Notes under the pieces: model-generated | The model's database searches: none | What the model was told of the DNA's origin: nothing | Seen by the model: only the letters and a program-made list of their open reading frames with translations | Made by a program: the position numbers and the translations under genes | Shown: positions 63,826 through 64,000 of the stretch, piece by piece | Position numbering within the stretch: the first letter of the stretch is position 1 | Layout of the letters: each line of letters begins with the position of its first letter | Source: Candidatus Thermofonsia Clade 1 bacterium | GTDB lineage: Bacteria > Chloroflexota > Anaerolineae > Aggregatilineales > UBA2796 | NCBI GenBank assembly: GCA_002794705.1 | Contig: PGTK01000003.1 | Location: 62,001-126,000, forward strand | Direction: 5' to 3' | Length of the DNA stretch: 64,000 bases

Positions 63826-64000
63826 TTGCCGCCGCTTGAGGCGATAGTCGGCGTGAGCTGGTAATACGCCTCAACCAGACGCCGCGCAATGGGCGCCGCC
63901 ACACCTGAACCTTCGCCGCCGCGCTCCACCAGCACCACAAGCGCGATCTCAGGTGAATCAGCCGTTCTGCCTGCGTAAGCGGCGAACCAAGCGTGCGTGC
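63822..64000 (-). CDS. Penicillin-binding protein 2-like transpeptidase, C-terminal fragment
   Basis: Only the last 59 codons are inside the window; translated from the minus strand it reads THAWFAAYAGRTADSPEIAL, then VVLVERGGEGSGVAAPIARR and LVEAYY. This is the characteristic end of class B PBPs of the PBP2/MrdA group: the W-F-A-A-Y motif follows the KTGT box, and the G-G-E-G-S-x-V-A-A-P-I pattern is the family end. The stop TAG shares bases with the GNAT stop in CTAG (63822-63825). The catalytic domain is beyond the window edge. PBP2 serves cell elongation, but the exact class is not certain from a fragment. Confidence 0.8.
   Translation of the reverse strand, partial: THAWFAAYAGRTADSPEIALVVLVERGGEGSGVAAPIARRLVEAYYQLTPTIASSGGN

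Overview
The window looks like part of a bacterial chromosome from a Chloroflexota lineage, probably Anaerolineae-like. This is inferred from gene style. Coding DNA is GC-rich. Secreted and signalling proteins carry long Thr/Pro/Ala linkers. FHA domains are fused to an ABC exporter, and there is a Ser/Thr kinase with a TM segment and TPRs. Lipoproteins with a LxxC lipobox are frequent, and convergent genes often share their stop codons. No rRNA, tRNA, CRISPR array, insertion sequence or prophage was seen.

Layout. 1-4093: end of a sugar-binding protein, gatA, an NDP-sugar pyrophosphorylase and an aminotransferase. 4090-6870: lipoprotein, F420/flavin-type reductase, a GC-rich palindromic intergenic repeat and an aldo/keto reductase. 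6929-14804, all minus: an orphan DppB/DppC permease pair whose DppC carries an inserted DUF4397-like domain, a subtilisin-like protease and an FHA-FHA-ABC exporter. 14805-15373: a non-coding region with eleven DnaA boxes, AT-rich 11-mers and twin CCATATATGG palindromes, which I interpret as the replication origin. 15374-29476, all plus: an FHA membrane protein, an ABC exporter cassette with accessory proteins, ilvD, a TPR kinase and lipoproteins. Transcription diverges from the DnaA-box region for about 8 kb leftward and 14 kb rightward, as expected if genes are co-oriented with replication. dnaA itself is not in the window.

29485-37434: central carbon and housekeeping genes (pfkA, HU, isoaspartyl peptidase, MFS, glgA, xylA), interrupted by an odd minus-strand run of three tandem mini HEAT-repeat genes and one extremely acidic protein. 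37502-41540: a small defence-like pair, a roughly 1000-residue N6-adenine methyltransferase (type IIG-like) and a divergent TIR protein. 41592-45253: a dienelactone-hydrolase-like pseudoenzyme, lipB, a small beta-sandwich protein and a secreted propeller protein. 45379-50163: a sugar ABC-import and isomerase operon ending at a strong terminator. 50346-51293: a SufR-like Fe-S regulator and a MIP18/DUF59 Fe-S assembly protein.

51282-59164: glycosyltransferase, a degenerate flavoprotein-like protein, a WXG100-DUF6973 toxin-like protein with a lipoprotein next to it, an S33 peptidase, and small lipo- and membrane proteins. 59425-63825: a tightly packed plus-strand run (M50 protease, HD phosphohydrolase, TyrA-like dehydrogenase, HAD-HAD fusion, GNAT-GNAT fusion). 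It converges on the end of a penicillin-binding protein cut by the window edge.

The most notable observations are the putative oriC, the WXG100/DUF6973 pair, the TIR-methyltransferase divergon, the mini-HEAT/acidic operon and the permease with a foreign extracytoplasmic domain. All functions are read from sequence motifs; no database search was run.
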